Source: CAIRDP01 sp037138335
GTDB taxonomy: Bacteria; Bacteroidota; Bacteroidia; Bacteroidales; FEN-979
DNA: 64,000 bases
Assembly: GCA_037138335.1 (NCBI GenBank)
Contig: JBAXIO010000003.1
Location: 62,001-126,000, forward strand
Reading direction: 5' to 3'
Shown: positions 7,543-15,298 of the stretch, in pieces
How the letters are laid out: every line of letters starts with the position of its first letter
How positions within the stretch are numbered: position 1 is the stretch's first letter
Notes under the pieces: model-generated
What the model saw: only the letters and a program-made list of their open reading frames with translations
Told to the model about the DNA's origin: nothing
The model's database searches: none
Made by a program: the position numbers and the translations under genes

Positions 7543-10290
7543 TTACATCTGGCTCAGGTATGCCGCTACCTCGCTCGCCGCGGCCCCGGCCGATAAGATT
7601 GAATCGGGAATATCCATCGGTGCGGCAGATGTACCTGCTACAAAAACTCCTTCCACGCTGGTCCGGCTTGGATTCAGCTGGATGTCGATCTGTTTGATGA
7701 AATTATACTGGTCAAGTGCAGGGCTGCCGTCTTTAAATGACTTAAGTACTGCATTCTCGGGCATCATCCCTACTGAAAGCACTACCAGGTCATGGTTCAT
7801 CTCCTTAACCTGTCCCGATTCCACATCTTCAATCCGCAGAACAACATCTCCCTTCCCGTCTTCCTTGCCTTTTATCCTGGCTACTTTGGCTTTCACCAGG
7901 TTAACACCCATTGATTTGGACTGCTGGTAAAATTCTTCGTAACCCTTGCCAAAAGCGCGGATGTCCATATAATAGATCGTGATATCCGCCATCGGCAAAG
8001 CCCCCATGAGAAGCTGGGCCTGCTTGAGGGAATACATGCAACAGATCTGGGAACAGATAGGGTTATTGGTTGCAGCCACCGAACAGGAGCGGAAGTTTTC
8101 AAGGCTTGAATCCCTGGATCCAGTGCATAACACATAGGCAATATTTCCAGGGGTTTTGCCGTCACCAGGCCTGAGAACGTTATTGTAGGGGCGGGTAGGG
8201 GCAATGAGCCGGTCCATCTGCATGGAATCGATCACATTCGGAAGCTGGTTGAAAGAGTACTGGGGTTTAAATGCAGCATTGAACAAATTGAAGCCCGAAG
8301 CGATGATCACTGAGCTTGCATATGCTTTTACGATCTCTTTTTTCTGTGAAAAATCAATAGCATAGGCTGGGCAGGCGCTTACACATTGGTGGCATTCGCG
8401 GCAATTGCTGCAATCGAGGCAGCGGTCGGCGCTCAGGTGCACTTCTTCCTCGGTGAAAGTGAATTCCACTTCATTGAAGTCTTTAATTCGTTCTGCAACC
8501 GGCCTTACTTTTTCATCAAGGGCAGGTTTAAGTTTAATATCGGGCCTGGCCAGGACTTTCTTTTTATCTATAGCAGGAAGTTTATCTCCGAACTCGAAAT
8601 TATCTAATTCAAATCCCTGAAGGTATTTGTCCATATAAAATGCTGCACGCTTTCCCTGTCCTGCTGCTTCAATAATGGTTGAAGAACCACTTACCGAGTC
8701 CCCGCCTGCGAAAACCCAGGGAACTGCAGTCTGCAAAGTAGTTGCATCAGTTTTTATCCTGCCATCCTTTTCGAGGTCCAGTTCTTTGCTGAAAGCGGAT
8801 GTGGTTGGTGAAAGGCCAATGGCCTCAATTACAAAGTCTACATCCTCGGTATATTCCGAACCTGCTACTTCACTTGGTTTCCTGCGGCCGCTTGCATCCG
8901 GTTCACCCAGCGCCATCTTTATAAGGACAACCTGGGTGAGCCTGCCATCTGCGCCAGCAAATTTTACAGGGTTCCGGAGCAACTCAAAATGTATTCCTTC
9001 TTCCTCGGCTTCATGAATTTCGTCTTTCCAGGCCGGCATTTCTTCACGGCTCCTGCGGTAAATAATGGAAACTTTTGTTGCTCCCAGCCTTAGCGCTGTG
9101 CGGGCCGAGTCCATTGCTGTATTCCCGCCGCCTATCACCATGACTTTTTTACCTGTAAGATTGGTCTTTAAACCTATCTTCGATTCCCTTAAGAAATCAA
9201 GACAGGAAACAACCCCGTTCAGGTCGGAACCAGGGATATTCATCTTGCTGGTTTTATGCGTTCCAACAGCGACGAACACGGCATCATAATTTTGTTCTTT
9301 GATTTTATGCAGGCTGCCTACAGGGTGGCTGCATTCTATCTCCACACCCAGAGAGGTGATATTTTCAATGTCGCGGTCTACCACGGAATTGGGGAGCCGG
9401 TATTCGGGAAGCGTGAGTTTTAACATCCCGCCGGCTGATGGAGCTGCTTCAAAGATCTTCACTTTATGGCCGGCAAGGGCCAGGTGGTAAGCGGCGGTGA
9501 GGCCGGCCGGACCGGAACCCACGATTGCAACTTTCTTGCCGCTGTTCTTTTCGATAAGCCTTGCAGGCGCTTCAGGGTATTTAATATAGTAGTCTTCTGC
9601 AAAAAACCGTTTTATCCTGCGGATGTCGACTGTGGCTTCGAGGCTGGCGCGGGTGCATTCCCCCTGGCAGGGTGAATAACAGGCACGGCCAAGGCTTCCC
9701 GGGATAGGAATGTCTTCCATATGGAGATGCATGGCCTCTTCATACTGCCCATTGCGGACCAGCGAGATATACCCGTATGGTTTTACTCCACCGGGGCAGG
9801 CTGCGATACAGGGAGCCGATGTGTCCTGGCGCTCGATGACGGCAATCCTGGGATTAGCCAGGCTAAAGGGAATGTAGGCGACTTTACGCCCGGCAAGATG
9901 GGCATTGTATTCATCAGATCTCACTTCAGGACAGGCCATCTCGCATTCCTGGCAGCCGGTGCAGGCTTCAGGCTTTACATACCTGGGGTTTTTATTGATC
10001 TCGAGATGAAAGCCTTTTTCATTCCGTTTTATACTTTCAATTTCGGAATTCAATAACAAGGTAATGTTTGAATGTCTTGCCGTTTCCGACATCTTTGGTG
10101 TTGTGATACAGGCTGCACAATCGAGGGTGGGGAAGACCTTGCTCAGCTGTATCATCTTGCCTCCGATGGATAAACCTTTCTCGACAAGCAATACCTTATA
10201 ATCCATGTTAGCCAGGGATAAGGCCGCTTCCTGCCCGGCAATGCCGCCCCCGATGACCATTACATCGTACTTTTTTTCTTCTGTTCTCAT
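7543..10290 (-). CDS. HdrA/QmoA-like protein with a full GltD-like NAD(P)H oxidoreductase module embedded in it
   Basis: This 915-residue protein is an HdrA interrupted by a second flavoprotein. Residues 1-150 are the HdrA N-terminus: FAD motif GGGIAG (14-19), the DCAACITTPKM segment, and a ferredoxin motif C110/113/116/120. Residues 160-560 are a GltD/NfnB-like unit: N-terminal cluster cysteines C161, C165, C204, C208, C212; FAD motif GSGPAG (258-263); NAD(P)-binding GGGNTA (387-392) with YRRSREEMPA; and the closing FAGGDSVSG. Residues 623-640 hold six cysteines, including CRECHQCVSACP. From 656 the HdrA fold resumes, with CSQICCMYSLKQA and a final GTSAAP segment. The start overlaps the MvhD gene by 4 bp. 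A role in passing electrons between NAD(P)H and an Hdr/Qmo complex is inferred. Confidence 0.88.
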   Translation of the reverse strand: MRTEEKKYDVMVIGGGIAGQEAALSLANMDYKVLLVEKGLSIGGKMIQLSKVFPTLDCAACITTPKMSETARHSNITLLLNSEIESIKRNEKGFHLEINKNPRYVKPEACTGCQECEMACPEVRSDEYNAHLAGRKVAYIPFSLANPRIAVIERQDTSAPCIAACPGGVKPYGYISLVRNGQYEEAMHLHMEDIPIPGSLGRACYSPCQGECTRASLEATVDIRRIKRFFAEDYYIKYPEAPARLIEKNSGKKVAIVGSGPAGLTAAYHLALAGHKVKIFEAAPSAGGMLKLTLPEYRLPNSVVDRDIENITSLGVEIECSHPVGSLHKIKEQNYDAVFVAVGTHKTSKMNIPGSDLNGVVSCLDFLRESKIGLKTNLTGKKVMVIGGGNTAMDSARTALRLGATKVSIIYRRSREEMPAWKDEIHEAEEEGIHFELLRNPVKFAGADGRLTQVVLIKMALGEPDASGRRKPSEVAGSEYTEDVDFVIEAIGLSPTTSAFSKELDLEKDGRIKTDATTLQTAVPWVFAGGDSVSGSSTIIEAAGQGKRAAFYMDKYLQGFELDNFEFGDKLPAIDKKKVLARPDIKLKPALDEKVRPVAERIKDFNEVEFTFTEEEVHLSADRCLDCSNCRECHQCVSACPAYAIDFSQKKEIVKAYASSVIIASGFNLFNAAFKPQYSFNQLPNVIDSMQMDRLIAPTRPYNNVLRPGDGKTPGNIAYVLCTGSRDSSLENFRSCSVAATNNPICSQICCMYSLKQAQLLMGALPMADITIYYMDIRAFGKGYEEFYQQSKSMGVNLVKAKVARIKGKEDGKGDVVLRIEDVESGQVKEMNHDLVVLSVGMMPENAVLKSFKDGSPALDQYNFIKQIDIQLNPSRTSVEGVFVAGTSAAPMDIPDSILSAGAAASEVAAYLSQM

Positions 10291-10682
10291 GAAAGTTCAG
10301 CTAAGATTTTTGTGAAATTGGCCATATGACTGGCAAAAGGTTCTGCACATACCGAACAGATGGCCGCCATCCTGATGCGCTTGGGGCTTATTCCCTTTTC
10401 AGTCATTTGCTTCTGACATTCTTCGATGATCTTATTGGTAAACTCAGGGCAGCGTGAGCTGTATGAGCATTCGTGCCCGTCGGCAGCAATGAACACGCCG
10501 TCGAAACCCTGTTCAAAAGCACGCATGACCCAGCGGGGTTTGATTCCCGATGAGCATGGGAGGCTTATAGTATATACCGTTGGCGAATAATGGATCTTGC
10601 GCAATCCTGCCTGGTCTATACCTGGATCGGAGATCTTGTCGGTCGAAAACACCAGTATCCTTGGTGATTTTTTTGTTTCCAT
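10287..10682 (-). CDS. MvhD/FrhD-like iron-sulfur subunit (hydrogenase delta-subunit family)
   Basis: The 131-residue protein shows the MvhD pattern LPCSSGIKPRWVMRAFEQG (C43), then FDGVFIAADGHECSY (C72), and CSVC (C109, C112), with further cysteines at 78 and 89. MvhD carries a [2Fe-2S] cluster and links HdrA to an electron donor in methanogens. The name does not imply a hydrogenase: no NiFe subunit is encoded here. It overlaps the HdrA-GltD gene by 4 bp, so the products are probably made in step and may form one complex. Confidence 0.85.
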   Translation of the reverse strand: METKKSPRILVFSTDKISDPGIDQAGLRKIHYSPTVYTISLPCSSGIKPRWVMRAFEQGFDGVFIAADGHECSYSSRCPEFTNKIIEECQKQMTEKGISPKRIRMAAICSVCAEPFASHMANFTKILAELS

Positions 10683-10686
10683 AATT

Positions 10687-10809
10687 TCAATTATTAATCA
10701 GTGATTTCAATTCAGTCTGAACCGGCTTAAGGCGCAGGGTCAAAACCTTTACTGACAGACCAATCCCCGGAAGATCTTTAACAGTCTTCATGCTTGCATT
10801 TAAAATCAT
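10687..10809 (-). CDS. Possible small protein (40 residues) within the sulfur operon
   Basis: A 40-codon frame, starting at an ATG at 10809 and stopping at 10687, fills most of the 164-bp gap between tusA and the MvhD-like gene and ends five bases before the latter's start codon. The product begins MILNASMKTVKDLPGIGLSV and is rich in Leu, Val and Lys. An internal ATG (MKTVKD) could be the real start. I recognise no family. Its position favours translation, but chance cannot be ruled out for such a short frame. Confidence 0.3.
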   Translation of the reverse strand: MILNASMKTVKDLPGIGLSVKVLTLRLKPVQTELKSLINN

Positions 10810-10846
10810 AAAAGTTCAAGCGGGAAAGAACTTCCGGGGTGATGGG

Positions 10847-11098
10847 TTAAGCTTTCTTCAGAAATAATCTTGAATAGCTGTCTTCTTCAATTATCCCTAA
10901 AAATTCATGGGTCATCTTATTGCACCACTTGGGGATGTCGTTCTTTGTACCTTCATCCGAAGAGTAGATTTCCATAATCTCTCCTGATTCAATCTCCCCG
11001 ATGGCTTTCTTGGCGGCCAATAACGGGCCCGGACAAGCAGTACCGCGTGCGTCAACGATGGTGTTCGATTTGATGTTTTTTAATTCTTCTGTGCTCAT
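10847..11098 (-). CDS. tusA: TusA/SirA-family sulfur carrier protein
   Basis: The 83-residue protein has the TusA signature ARGTACPGPLL, with the persulfide-carrying cysteine at residue 22, and the usual two-layer alpha/beta length. TusA-like proteins receive sulfane sulfur from a cysteine desulfurase or rhodanese and hand it to DsrE-type proteins. A cysteine desulfurase, two DsrE-like proteins and a DsrC/TusE-like protein are all encoded within 5 kb, so a relay is likely. A second cysteine (PKWCNKM) is present near residue 53. It sits between the DsrE-like gene and the Hdr genes in one probable transcript. Confidence 0.92.
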   Translation of the reverse strand: MSTEELKNIKSNTIVDARGTACPGPLLAAKKAIGEIESGEIMEIYSSDEGTKNDIPKWCNKMTHEFLGIIEEDSYSRLFLKKA

Positions 11099-11187
11099 TG
11101 TGTGTTCTCCTTTTTTAATTTTCCGGGAATAATACGGGACGATCCGCCCGAAAACCCGGAGCAGGTTAACCTGCAGTTAATAATGGA

Positions 11188-11733
11188 TTATATGAATAAT
11201 TGAATTTTACTTTCAGCTGCATCGGTAAGGAAAGTGGCAACCCCGCAAATGGTCATATGGGGGTAATCTATCATCTCCTCCTTTTTAAACCCCATCAGGT
11301 TCATCGACATCTCGCAGATGTTGATCTCTATGCCAAGTTCACCGGCTGTTTTCAGCATTTCTTCAATGGATGCGACCTTGTGTTTCTTCATGATCCCTTT
11401 CATCATGGCTGTACCCATGCCACCCATGTTCATATTTGAAAGTTTCAGTTTGGGGCTCCCTTTGGGAAGCATCATCCCAAACATTTTTTCAATGAAGTTC
11501 TTGCCTTTACCGTTTTTAGCGGGATCCCGCAATGCGGAAATCGCCCAGAAAGTAAAAAACAGTTTTACCTTCATATCGAAAGCGGCTGCGCCGGTTGCTA
11601 TGATCAGGGCAGCAAGGAGCTTATCCATGTCGCCTGAAAATACCACCATGGAAAGCTGGTCTTTGGTGCCTTCTTTCAGCTGATTTACCTGTACTTTCAA
11701 ATCAGCAATCTGTTTCTCGAGTTCTGTGCCCAT
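11188..11733 (-). CDS. DsrE/DsrF/DrsH-like sulfur-transfer protein
   Basis: The 181-residue protein belongs to the larger DsrE-like group (DsrE2 type): a short coiled coil, then MVVFSGDMDKLLAALIIATGAA and VKLFFTFWAISAL, a Met/Gly/Lys-rich middle, and the conserved INICEMSMNLMG segment with the candidate active cysteine C140. C163 lies in MTICGVATF. The family is cytoplasmic or membrane-associated and transfers sulfane sulfur to or from TusA and DsrC. It is the first gene behind the regulated promoter at 11777-11856, followed by tusA and the Hdr genes. The second DsrE-like protein at 14700 is a divergent paralogue. Confidence 0.85.
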   Translation of the reverse strand: MGTELEKQIADLKVQVNQLKEGTKDQLSMVVFSGDMDKLLAALIIATGAAAFDMKVKLFFTFWAISALRDPAKNGKGKNFIEKMFGMMLPKGSPKLKLSNMNMGGMGTAMMKGIMKKHKVASIEEMLKTAGELGIEINICEMSMNLMGFKKEEMIDYPHMTICGVATFLTDAAESKIQLFI

Positions 11734-11776
11734 AGAAATTTTGTTAAATGTAAAAATGTAGATAATTAGATGTGTA

Positions 11777-11784
11777 CAAAGGTA
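11777..11784 (-). promoter_or_regulatory. Bacteroidota -7 box for the dsrE-tusA-hdr operon
   Basis: The minus strand reads TACCTTTG (11784 to 11777), an exact TAnnTTTG match 43 bases before the dsrE-like start codon. No clean -33 TTTG is seen at the usual spacing, which fits a promoter that needs the activator site centred about 66 bp further upstream. Confidence 0.6.
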
Positions 11785-11836
11785 GAAACCAGCCTAACAT
11801 TAAAGCGCTTAAATCGCATGAAAGAAATCTCATGGA

Positions 11837-11856
11837 AATGTGATAATTATCACATT
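11837..11856. promoter_or_regulatory. Crp-type palindromic operator upstream of the dsrE-tusA-hdr operon
   Basis: A perfect 20-bp palindrome, AATGTGATAATTATCACATT, contains TGTGA-N6-TCACA, the classical Crp half-sites. Its centre (11846.5) lies about 66 bp upstream of the -7 box at 11777-11784, a class I activator distance. It lies between the cysteine desulfurase stop and the DsrE-like gene, so the latter has its own regulated promoter. The likely ligand is the Crp/Fnr protein encoded at 13956, whose recognition helix has Crp-type contacts. Confidence 0.75.
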
Positions 11857-11862
11857 GTGCTG

Positions 11863-13329
11863 TCAGGAAAGTATAAACCAGCTGTTTACGTCAGGGGCGG
11901 AAGGATGTTTTCTGTTAAGCCTGAATTCGTTGGTATGCTTGTCATAATTGTAATCACTTCCCCATTCTTTATGGTTCCTCGAGATCTGGAGCAGGGCATC
12001 GGCGATGTATACGACTTCTTTGTCTTTCATGGTCGGATGCAGGGAAAGCCTGACCCATCCTGGTTTTGCGGAGAGATCTCCGTTTGAGATGCTGTCGGTG
12101 ATTTTTTTTGATTTTTCGTAGCTTACATCAAGAAGGTAATGGCCGTAAGTACCGGCACAAGCACATCCGCCCCTGACCTGTATGCCGAAACGGTCGCTCA
12201 GGAGGGAAACCAGCAGGTTATAATGGATGGAATCCATATAAAATGAAATCACCCCTAGCCGCTCACTGACGTTATCAGCCAGGATATGCAGGCCTTTGAC
12301 TTTCCCCAGTTCACTGAAGGCTATCTTCAGTAATTGGTTTTCGCGATCATGGATCCTGTCAACGCCCATTTGATTTTTGAGGTCCATGCTGAGTGCAGCG
12401 CGAATGGCCTGCAGGAAGCCCGGCGTGCCGCCGTCTTCACGGATTTCAATATCGTCAATGAACTTATATTCTCCCCATGGATTGGTCCAGTCAACGGTAC
12501 CTCCCCCGGGCTGGTCGGGAGCTTTGTTGTTGTAAAGTTCTGAATTGAAGATCAAAACCCCTGAAGAACCGGGCCCGCCAAGAAATTTGTGAGGAGAAAA
12601 GTAAACTGCATCCAGGTCATAAATGGGGTCGCCGGGATGCATGTTGATGACATCGTAAGGCGCCGATGCGGCATAATCCACAAAGATCTTTCCACCGTAT
12701 TTGTGCATGAGCGCTGCCATCTCATGAATGGGGGTTCTGACTCCCGTGACGTTGGAGCAGGCTGTAAAAGAACCGATAAGCAACGTCTCTTTGCTGTATA
12801 ATTTAAGGGTGTCTTCAAGATGGTTGAGGTCGAACAGTAGGTCCTTCCCAGGTTTTATCACCACAACATCGGCTACGGTTTCATACCATGAAGTTTGATT
12901 GGAGTGATGTTCCATATGACTTATGAAAACCACGGGCCTGCCTTTATCTTTCATGCATTTTCCATGAGAAAGCACGCCGCATTGCTTTAATCCCAGTATC
13001 CTCTGAAATTTGACAACAGCCCCGGTCATTCCGAAACCGCTCGTAATTATCACATCCTTCTTACCGGCATTGACATGTTTTTTGATGTTTTCATGGGCCA
13101 GATGATAGGCCCGGGTCATCAATTTCCCGCTTTCACTGGTCTCGGTATGCGTATTGCCAACAAAAGGACCAATCGTATCGGTAAGGATTCTCTCGATGGG
13201 CCGGTATAAGCGCCCGCTTGCAATCCAGTCGGCATACACCATCTTCTGCCTGCCGAATGGCGTAGTATATGTTTGCCGGTGACCTATGGTCTGCCTGCGA
13301 AATGGTCTAAAATAGGATTCAAGGTTCAT
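11863..13329 (-). CDS. Class V aminotransferase, probable cysteine desulfurase
   Basis: The 488-residue PLP enzyme has the class V lysine motif SPHKFLGGPG, the VDYAASAPYDVINM segment that binds the cofactor, and a cysteine-containing loop RGGCACAGTYGH. The length and the N-terminus (YADWIASGRLYRPIE) fit the SufS/CsdA-like group found in sulfur clusters. It would release sulfane sulfur from cysteine for TusA, although an enzyme acting on another sulfur compound is possible. It follows the NifX-like gene by 15 bp and precedes the regulated dsrE promoter. Confidence 0.82.
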   Translation of the reverse strand: MNLESYFRPFRRQTIGHRQTYTTPFGRQKMVYADWIASGRLYRPIERILTDTIGPFVGNTHTETSESGKLMTRAYHLAHENIKKHVNAGKKDVIITSGFGMTGAVVKFQRILGLKQCGVLSHGKCMKDKGRPVVFISHMEHHSNQTSWYETVADVVVIKPGKDLLFDLNHLEDTLKLYSKETLLIGSFTACSNVTGVRTPIHEMAALMHKYGGKIFVDYAASAPYDVINMHPGDPIYDLDAVYFSPHKFLGGPGSSGVLIFNSELYNNKAPDQPGGGTVDWTNPWGEYKFIDDIEIREDGGTPGFLQAIRAALSMDLKNQMGVDRIHDRENQLLKIAFSELGKVKGLHILADNVSERLGVISFYMDSIHYNLLVSLLSDRFGIQVRGGCACAGTYGHYLLDVSYEKSKKITDSISNGDLSAKPGWVRLSLHPTMKDKEVVYIADALLQISRNHKEWGSDYNYDKHTNEFRLNRKHPSAPDVNSWFILS

Positions 13330-13344
13330 AATAAGAGTGTCGCA

Positions 13345-13683
13345 TCACGGACAGCAACAGGTATCGGCCACTTTACCGGCCTCATGTTCCAGGTAATTCA
13401 TGATTACGTTAGTAATGATCATATCCCGGCAGGGGATGAATGAAATATGTCTTTTTTCAAGAATTGTTTTCGAAGCATCAGTAATATTACCTGCAAGAAC
13501 TGCAGAGCAATCTTTTAACAAGTCAAAAACATCGCCGGCAGCGGAACTTCTTCCCGGTTTGCTTCCTATCAATTCTTCCTTTACGACTTTTCCCAGTTCA
13601 ATTTTAAGGACAAGGAACCCCCTGGCATCTTCAAAGGATGATGCCATCATCAATCCGTCATTGGTTGGAATAGCTGCTTTCAT
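13345..13683 (-). CDS. NifX/NifB-like (dinitrogenase iron-molybdenum cofactor family) small protein
   Basis: The 112-residue protein has the single-domain fold of the NifX/NafY/NifB C-terminal family: MKAAIPTNDGLMMASSFEDARGF-type start, then DVFDLLKDCSAVLAGNI. It ends in a cysteine-rich tail, DTCCCP. These proteins bind iron-sulfur or metallocofactor intermediates, and many occur in anaerobes without nitrogenase. No nif genes are visible here, so nitrogen fixation should not be inferred. Its position before the cysteine desulfurase suggests iron-sulfur or sulfur handling. Confidence 0.8.
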   Translation of the reverse strand: MKAAIPTNDGLMMASSFEDARGFLVLKIELGKVVKEELIGSKPGRSSAAGDVFDLLKDCSAVLAGNITDASKTILEKRHISFIPCRDMIITNVIMNYLEHEAGKVADTCCCP

Positions 13684-13874
13684 GGGTTTTTTCTTTTATT
13701 CAGACCGCGTATTTGATGATATTGAAAGGAGGCCTGAAATCATGATGTCAAAATTACCAAGACCATGTGCAGTTTGAGAATGAGGGGGCGTGATACTGGA
13801 TACGCTAAAAAGTGCAAATGGCAATATGAAACAGTGACAGGCAGCATGCAAAGATAGAATCAGTATCATACAAT

Positions 13875-13894
13875 AATGTGACGAAAATCACATT
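13875..13894. promoter_or_regulatory. Crp-type operator upstream of the Crp/Fnr gene
   Basis: AATGTGACGAAAATCACATT contains perfect outer half-sites TGTGA (13877-13881) and TCACA (13888-13892) with a 6-bp centre, the same layout as the site at 11837. It lies in the 272-bp divergent region between the NifX-like gene and the Crp/Fnr gene and overlaps the -33 element of the latter. That suggests autoregulation and possibly control of the NifX-desulfurase transcript as well. Confidence 0.72.
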
Positions 13895-13921
13895 TGGTTA
13901 GTGAAAAATTACGCATCTTTG
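13893..13921 (+). promoter_or_regulatory. Probable promoter of the Crp/Fnr regulator gene
   Basis: TTTGG at 13893-13897 and CATCTTTG at 13914-13921 (one mismatch to TAnnTTTG) are spaced 17 bp apart, as in Bacteroidota promoters. The operator centre at 13884.5 would sit near -42 of the expected start site, a class II position. Confidence 0.5.
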
Positions 13922-13955
13922 TGGGCAAAATAATATAAACCAAGCTGTCATTCTG

Positions 13956-14657
13956 ATGTTTCCCGATCCGCTCCCATATAAAACACATTGCCGTGATTGT
14001 AAGGAGAAGTCCTGTGCCGCTGCCGTTCTGGCACCCGGGGAGCTTGATGATGTAAATGAGAACAGCAGGGAAGCTGAGTTTAAAAAGGGGGATATTATCA
14101 TTCATGAAGGCTCCCTGAATTCCAATATCATTTATCTGAAATCGGGCCTGGTAAAGGAATATGTTCGGACTTCCACCGACAAGGAGCAAATCCTGCAGAT
14201 TGTTAAAAAATACAGTTACCTGGGGTTGCCGTCACTGTTTGGTGACAGGGTGAACCATTATTCTTACGCTGCACTTGAGGATATCAAGGTCTGTTATATT
14301 GATATAAGCATGTTCAAGCAACTGATCAAAAATAACGGGGAATTTGCCTATGAGATCCTGATTTCCGTGTCGCGCGACAGCCTGAACAATTTCCACAGGT
14401 TTATGAGCCAGTCGCAGAAGAAGACTTACGGTAAAGTGGCTGATGCGATGCTGTATTTTTCCCGCATCATTTATGAGAACATGGAATTTGAGATCCCTTT
14501 TACAAGGCAGGAACTGGCCGACCTTATCGGAATTTCAAGGGAAAGCGCAACGAGGGTATTGCTGAAATTAAAAGAAGACGGCATTCTCTCGGTAGAAGAC
14601 CGTCTTGTAAAGATCAAAGACCCGGAGCTGCTTCAGCAGATCAGCAGGAACGGGTAA
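13956..14657 (+). CDS. Crp/Fnr-family regulator with Fnr-like four-cysteine pattern and Crp-like recognition helix
   Basis: The 233-residue protein has a cyclic-nucleotide-binding-like N-terminal domain and a C-terminal winged helix-turn-helix (TRQELADLIGISRESATRVL). Cysteines at 12, 15, 20 and 113 resemble the cluster ligands of E. coli Fnr (20, 23, 29, 122); the distance from the third to the fourth is 93 residues in both. The recognition helix reads R195-E196-x3-R200, as in Crp, which contacts TGTGA, whereas Fnr uses Glu-x2-Ser-Arg for TTGAT. The two TGTGA-N6-TCACA palindromes nearby agree with this. A redox- or oxygen-sensing activator or repressor of the sulfur island is inferred. Confidence 0.85.
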   Translation: MFPDPLPYKTHCRDCKEKSCAAAVLAPGELDDVNENSREAEFKKGDIIIHEGSLNSNIIYLKSGLVKEYVRTSTDKEQILQIVKKYSYLGLPSLFGDRVNHYSYAALEDIKVCYIDISMFKQLIKNNGEFAYEILISVSRDSLNNFHRFMSQSQKKTYGKVADAMLYFSRIIYENMEFEIPFTRQELADLIGISRESATRVLLKLKEDGILSVEDRLVKIKDPELLQQISRNG

Positions 14658-14660
14658 GCC

Positions 14661-14687
14661 CGTGATGATCGTGATGATCGTGATGGG
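14661..14687. repeat. Nonamer tandem repeat (3 units)
   Basis: CGTGATGAT, CGTGATGAT and CGTGATGGG follow the stop codon of the Crp/Fnr gene by three bases. It is another short-unit tandem repeat of the kind scattered through this window. Confidence 0.6.
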
Positions 14688-14699
14688 GACAGGTGATGC

Positions 14700-15200
14700 C
14701 TAGGTAAATATAATCTGAGTCTGCAGCCCACCGCATTTTTCATAGAAGTCGCCTACGGTGAGCACGTCCTTAACCCCTTCCCACAGATCTTCCTTTTTTA
14801 ATTTGAACATGTCCATAGCCAGTTTACAGGCGTATATTTCGCCTCCGCCGGCTTCTATCATTTCAAGGAATTCTTTTACGGGAGGAATGTCAAGAGCTTC
14901 CATCTGGCCTTTCATCATGGCCGATACCCCGGCTTCAACACCAGGCAGCATGCCCAGGATGGATGGGAAAGGGAGCCCGCCGGGCATACGCATTGCCGGG
15001 TTGCCGACTGTGCCGGTATGCAGGCTGTTCATTTGTTTTTTTGTGATCGCATCGAGACCGAAGAAAGTAAAAAAGATCTTGGTTTCAATGCCTTCCATTA
15101 CCGCTCCGTTGCCCATTACCAGGGTTGCATAAACGTCTTCTATTGTGCCTTTGGCGCAAATCAGGCAGACTTTTTTCAGGGGAAATTCTTCTTTTGCCAT
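14700..15200 (-). CDS. DsrE-like sulfur-transfer protein (second copy)
   Basis: The 166-residue protein is a DsrE/DsrF-like member: VCLICAKGTIEDVYATLVMG at the N-terminus (C12, C15), IKIFFTFFG-type second strand, a Gly/Met-rich middle, and EIYACKLAMDMF with the family cysteine C125. It is clearly related to the 11188 protein but shares only the general pattern. I chose ATG 15200 rather than the frame start at 15239, because MAKEEFPLKK begins the conserved domain and the extra 13 residues look untranslated. It follows the DsrC/TusE-like gene, as dsrE and dsrC genes often do. Confidence 0.83.
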   Translation of the reverse strand: MAKEEFPLKKVCLICAKGTIEDVYATLVMGNGAVMEGIETKIFFTFFGLDAITKKQMNSLHTGTVGNPAMRMPGGLPFPSILGMLPGVEAGVSAMMKGQMEALDIPPVKEFLEMIEAGGGEIYACKLAMDMFKLKKEDLWEGVKDVLTVGDFYEKCGGLQTQIIFT

Positions 15201-15298
15201 TGTTTTTATGTTATAAGGTTTTTCATCATCCCAAGTCAATTCTCCTTCTCTCAGGAGGGGAGCCGGGGCCAGGGAGGCCCCGGTTATTAATAACGTGA

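Noticed and set aside
10287..10682. Hydrogenase operon, because MvhD is named as a hydrogenase subunit
   Set aside because: No NiFe or FeFe hydrogenase catalytic or small subunit is encoded nearby; MvhD-like proteins also occur in Hdr complexes without hydrogenase.
4322..11733. Dissimilatory sulfate reduction locus
   Set aside because: Qmo-, DsrC- and DsrE-like genes are present, but no dsrAB, aprAB, sat or dsrMKJOP gene is in the window and the DsrC lacks its second arm cysteine.
13345..13683. Nitrogen fixation gene
   Set aside because: NifX-like domains are common in non-diazotrophs and no nifHDK is seen.
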